From positions 1 through 54,756 of the forward strand of contig JAAYCZ010000021.1 of NCBI GenBank assembly GCA_012729495.1: a stretch of DNA of 54,756 nucleotides, written 5' to 3'. Shown here in pieces: positions 51,891 to 54,756 of the stretch (positions within the stretch are counted from its first letter, which is position 1; each line of letters opens with the position of its first letter). The notes beneath the pieces were generated by a model. It searched no databases and had not been told where the DNA came from. It saw only the letters and a program-made list of their open reading frames with translations. The position numbers and the translations under genes were made by a program. The stretch is from Syntrophomonadaceae bacterium (GTDB lineage Bacteria > Bacillota > Syntrophomonadia > Syntrophomonadales > Syntrophomonadaceae).

Positions 51891-52019
51891 TTGCAGAAAA
51901 AATCATCCATGAAATTTGAGAATCTGATGGTACCAATGGCATTTGTAAACGGTTTGTTTTTGGGTGGTTATGCCCTGCGCATGGCCAGAAAATATTGGGA
52001 AGGCGGGCCGCAGGACTAA
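51891..52019 (+). CDS. Small hydrophobic protein, 42 aa
   Basis: aaaggagggatatatt-TTG: MQKKSSMKFENLMVPMAFVNGLFLGGYALRMARKYWEGGPQD*; followed by a terminator; absent from ORF track. Confidence 0.65.
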   Translation: MQKKSSMKFENLMVPMAFVNGLFLGGYALRMARKYWEGGPQD

Positions 52020-52039
52020 CCCTTCCTTGGCCACCCGGC

Positions 52040-52072
52040 GGGCTCACCCAAAAGTGAGCCCAATTTTGTTTG
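52040..52072 (+). terminator. Rho-independent terminator
   Basis: GGGCTCAC ccaaaa GTGAGCCC AATTTTGTTT. Confidence 0.75.
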
Positions 52073-52112
52073 TAAAATTTTTAATTAAGGATTTTGCTTA
52101 CTTGCTCTTTTT

Positions 52113-54089
52113 CTATTGCAACATTAAAGATTGGACTTCTTGCAGCGAATTTATCTGGTTGGATTTAATCATAGCCGGAGACAATGTGTAAAGAGCATCA
52201 CCGATATATATAATACGGTTGATGCTTTTTTCTGTATTGTTCCAATAATTGCCGGCTTTTAAGTAATCCTCGTCGTCCAGATGGGTTATTCTGCCCTTGA
52301 ACTGCAGACCCTTCTGCAAGTCTATATTGTACACATATGCACCCTGGAAAGAAAAACTGCCGTAATCCGGTATGTTTCCATTTTTACGGACATTATGCTG
52401 CCCGATAGTCATTACCGTAACCGGCAGCGCGAGGAGATTTTTATCCCGTGAGAAAAGCAGGGCTTTATGGTTTCTTAAAAGCTCGGAGTCGCTGCCCCGA
52501 TCGCCAATAACAACTTTACTCATTTCCACCGGCTGGCTTACATCAGTAACATCAAAAACGGCTATTTTAACTCCCTGATAATAGGCCATACTCTCGCCGT
52601 TGAAACCTGACAATTCGATCGTATCCTTGCCAAAACCAATGATATGATTTTCATCATAAGGATGCAGATAATCACTGTATCCGGGTATTTTAAGTTTACC
52701 CAGTATTTGCGGCTGGGTCGGCTCGGTCAGATCCAGGACGAAAAACGGATCAACGTCTTTAAAAGTCACCATATAAGCGCGATTTCCCATAAAACGAGTG
52801 GAATATATTCTCTCTCCGGGAGCAATGTTTTCAATCTTGCCGGTCAGCTGCAGATCTTTATCAAGTATATAAACGTTATTTTGGGATGTATATTCGTCAT
52901 CGCGCCAGGTGTCACCAAAGGTAGTGGCGATGCGAAAATGATCATTATATTCATCCATGGAGAACTGGTTCAGGATGGTTCCCGGTACCTGGCCTTCACC
53001 TTTATATTGGAGCTTGGCATCCTGCATGCTGAATTTGAAAATTTTCGTATTGGGTACAGAAGAAATCGATTGTGTCTGCAACGGCCGGATTACATTGTAA
53101 TCATACTGGCTTATGGCCACATAAAGGTTTTGATTGGATGCATATATGTTTTCACCACCGCCCAGATAAGTATTAATATCAGCAGGCTTTTCCATCTGCT
53201 GCAAATCTATTACGCCGGTAACCAGATAATTGGGGCTGATACAACCAGGGAAATAGCGGATGGTTTTAATATCCTGGGTTTCATATCGGTCAGCTTTCAT
53301 TGTATCTTTGCAGATAGGGGTTATATCAGTATCATTCTGGATTGAATAATAATCCAGATAACGATTGCTGAGCAGATAGAATTTGGAGTCAGCCAACCGC
53401 GATGCAAGATAGCTGCCCTCTAAAACCAAACGTCTGATTGGGCTGATATTTTGTTTATCTTTGATATTATAGACAACCGCCCGGCATAATGAAGAATGGT
53501 GATAATAAGGAGGTTTTATGCGTTTTTGGGGCTGATCATTTTTATAGACAGGCGGATAGGCGGGCTGGTCAATATAAGTATTGCCCACAACTATCATGTA
53601 ATCCCCTTCAATATATAGTTCAACCGGGGTGAAGTTTTGATCATTGAATTTGATTGTATTGACCACCTGCATTTTATCGGCAGGAACTGCTTTGATGATT
53701 TGAACCAGATTTTTATTTATCTGATAAATATATTGGCCATCCGTTTTTATCTGGTCCCCCTCATCCACACCCTCGACCTGTATATTGGTGGCTGAGTAAT
53801 CCGCTGACTGCTCGGCTGACGGAGCCGATGCTGTGCTTTTCATATTTTTTACTACAGTACCATCATCCACCGCCATTCCTCTGTATATGGGGTTATTGTT
53901 TTGACCGTACTGCTCCAACAAACTGCGCAGATTTTCCAAAGAACCAACTACCGGCAAATCTTTTTCCGTCTGGGCAACGGCTATATCTTTTTGGCCGTCC
54001 AGATAAAAGGCCCCGCCAATCAGCAGACCCAACATAAAAATAATAAGAATTACCGGAACGGGAGATATTTTATGCCCGCTTTTATTCAT
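52113..54089 (-). CDS. Secreted/membrane-anchored beta-propeller domain protein (COG4880-like)
   Basis: N-terminal TM; SATNIQVEGVDEGDQIKTDGQYIYQI, VLDLTEPTQPQILGKLKIPGYSDYLHPYDENHIIGFG. Confidence 0.9.
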   Translation of the reverse strand: MNKSGHKISPVPVILIIFMLGLLIGGAFYLDGQKDIAVAQTEKDLPVVGSLENLRSLLEQYGQNNNPIYRGMAVDDGTVVKNMKSTASAPSAEQSADYSATNIQVEGVDEGDQIKTDGQYIYQINKNLVQIIKAVPADKMQVVNTIKFNDQNFTPVELYIEGDYMIVVGNTYIDQPAYPPVYKNDQPQKRIKPPYYHHSSLCRAVVYNIKDKQNISPIRRLVLEGSYLASRLADSKFYLLSNRYLDYYSIQNDTDITPICKDTMKADRYETQDIKTIRYFPGCISPNYLVTGVIDLQQMEKPADINTYLGGGENIYASNQNLYVAISQYDYNVIRPLQTQSISSVPNTKIFKFSMQDAKLQYKGEGQVPGTILNQFSMDEYNDHFRIATTFGDTWRDDEYTSQNNVYILDKDLQLTGKIENIAPGERIYSTRFMGNRAYMVTFKDVDPFFVLDLTEPTQPQILGKLKIPGYSDYLHPYDENHIIGFGKDTIELSGFNGESMAYYQGVKIAVFDVTDVSQPVEMSKVVIGDRGSDSELLRNHKALLFSRDKNLLALPVTVMTIGQHNVRKNGNIPDYGSFSFQGAYVYNIDLQKGLQFKGRITHLDDEDYLKAGNYWNNTEKSINRIIYIGDALYTLSPAMIKSNQINSLQEVQSLMLQ

Positions 54090-54111
54090 CCCTGACCCTC
54101 CTAATCGTTTC

Positions 54112-54210
54112 TTAAAATTGATTACGCGAGGTCAGTAAAAACTCTTTCATCAGCTGGCGATAATCTTTCCAATCGTACCAGTTCACATCGCTCAGCCATA
54201 ATAACAGGTA
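54112..54210 (-). pseudogene. Possible short coding remnant
   Basis: Open frame ...LLLWLSDVNWYDWKDYRQLMKEFLLTSRNQF* with no clear start. Confidence 0.25.
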
Positions 54211-54272
54211 TCACTGGCAGCAGCTATAGAGCTATATATATTTCTACAACTATGACGTTATTGTTATTAAAA

Positions 54273-54674
54273 TTATTCTGAGAAACTGGCCTGCACTACC
54301 GGAGCAAATACCATCTGGGCTACTTTCTGGCCGGGCAAGATGCGTACCGGTTTATCGGTCACATTCAGCAGCAGTATCTTCACTTCGCCAACATGTTCAC
54401 AATCAATCGTTCCGGGAGCATTGGCTACCACAATTCCCTTGCCCGCCATACCTGCCCGGCTGCGTATTTGGGCCTCATGTCCTTTGGGAATCATCATGGC
54501 AAAGCCCGTAGGCAGACTCCTTACTTCATTAGGATAAAGAACTATTTCTTCCTGAATGGCAATGGCTAAATCACAACCTGCTGCCCCCCGTGTCTCATAT
54601 TCGGGTAATTTCGCCCAAGATACCAGTTTCTTAAATTTAACCTCAATCTTATCCAAATTATTTCCTCCTCTCAT
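54273..54674 (-). CDS. dut: dUTPase (trimeric family), apparently lacking motif V
   Basis: RGAAGCDLAI, IRSRAGMAGKG, NAPGTIDCEHVGEVKILLLN, GQKVAQMVFAPVVQASFSE*. Confidence 0.88.
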   Translation of the reverse strand: MRGGNNLDKIEVKFKKLVSWAKLPEYETRGAAGCDLAIAIQEEIVLYPNEVRSLPTGFAMMIPKGHEAQIRSRAGMAGKGIVVANAPGTIDCEHVGEVKILLLNVTDKPVRILPGQKVAQMVFAPVVQASFSE

Positions 54675-54756
54675 TCATTATTAACGTTCAATTCGCGATA
54701 AACAATTTTTAATGCTTATATTTCTATCTTAACTTATATAAAGTTACCTGTCTTTA

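Noticed and set aside
52644-53345. 233-aa plus-strand ORF inside the beta-propeller gene
   Set aside because: Antisense shadow ORF of a well-supported protein
1-54756. tRNA, rRNA, intact IS element or prophage
   Set aside because: No cloverleaf, transposase, integrase or phage structural motif was recognised by reading; not a formal scan

Overview
54.8 kb of a spore-forming Firmicutes/Clostridia-like chromosome, judged from spoVR/prkA/yhbH, SpoIID, a T-box leader and sigma-A promoters; the species is not determined. Most genes are on the minus strand. From left to right: the end of an FAD dehydrogenase, cdaR-cdaA (c-di-AMP synthase), thiN, a ferredoxin missing from the ORF track, a PAS/hybrid histidine kinase, trmL, a SpoIID-like lipoprotein, a branched-chain amino-acid ABC transporter (livK, livH, livM, livG, no livF) with a DMT permease, a small-ORF/YkgJ/acyltransferase/sirtuin/RNase HI cluster, a spoVR-yhbH-prkA module, a compact type II R-M operon (two tandem m5C methyltransferases plus an HNH endonuclease), a second AAA+/VWA pair (MoxR/CoxE-like), an MCP, a sugar nucleotidyltransferase, an ECF sigma factor with a probable anti-sigma factor, and a T-box-controlled ilvD-ilvB-ilvN-ilvC-leuA-leuC-leuD-leuB-cimA operon. 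The right end has a 663-aa orphan protein, a stand-alone pyruvate-kinase C-terminal domain protein, a 42-aa membrane-type ORF, a beta-propeller protein and a dUTPase lacking motif V. The best candidate for something undescribed is the multi-hairpin, two-copy repeat element at about 23.0-23.3 kb. It ends in a canonical terminator just upstream of prkA. No CRISPR, tRNA, rRNA or intact transposase was recognised.
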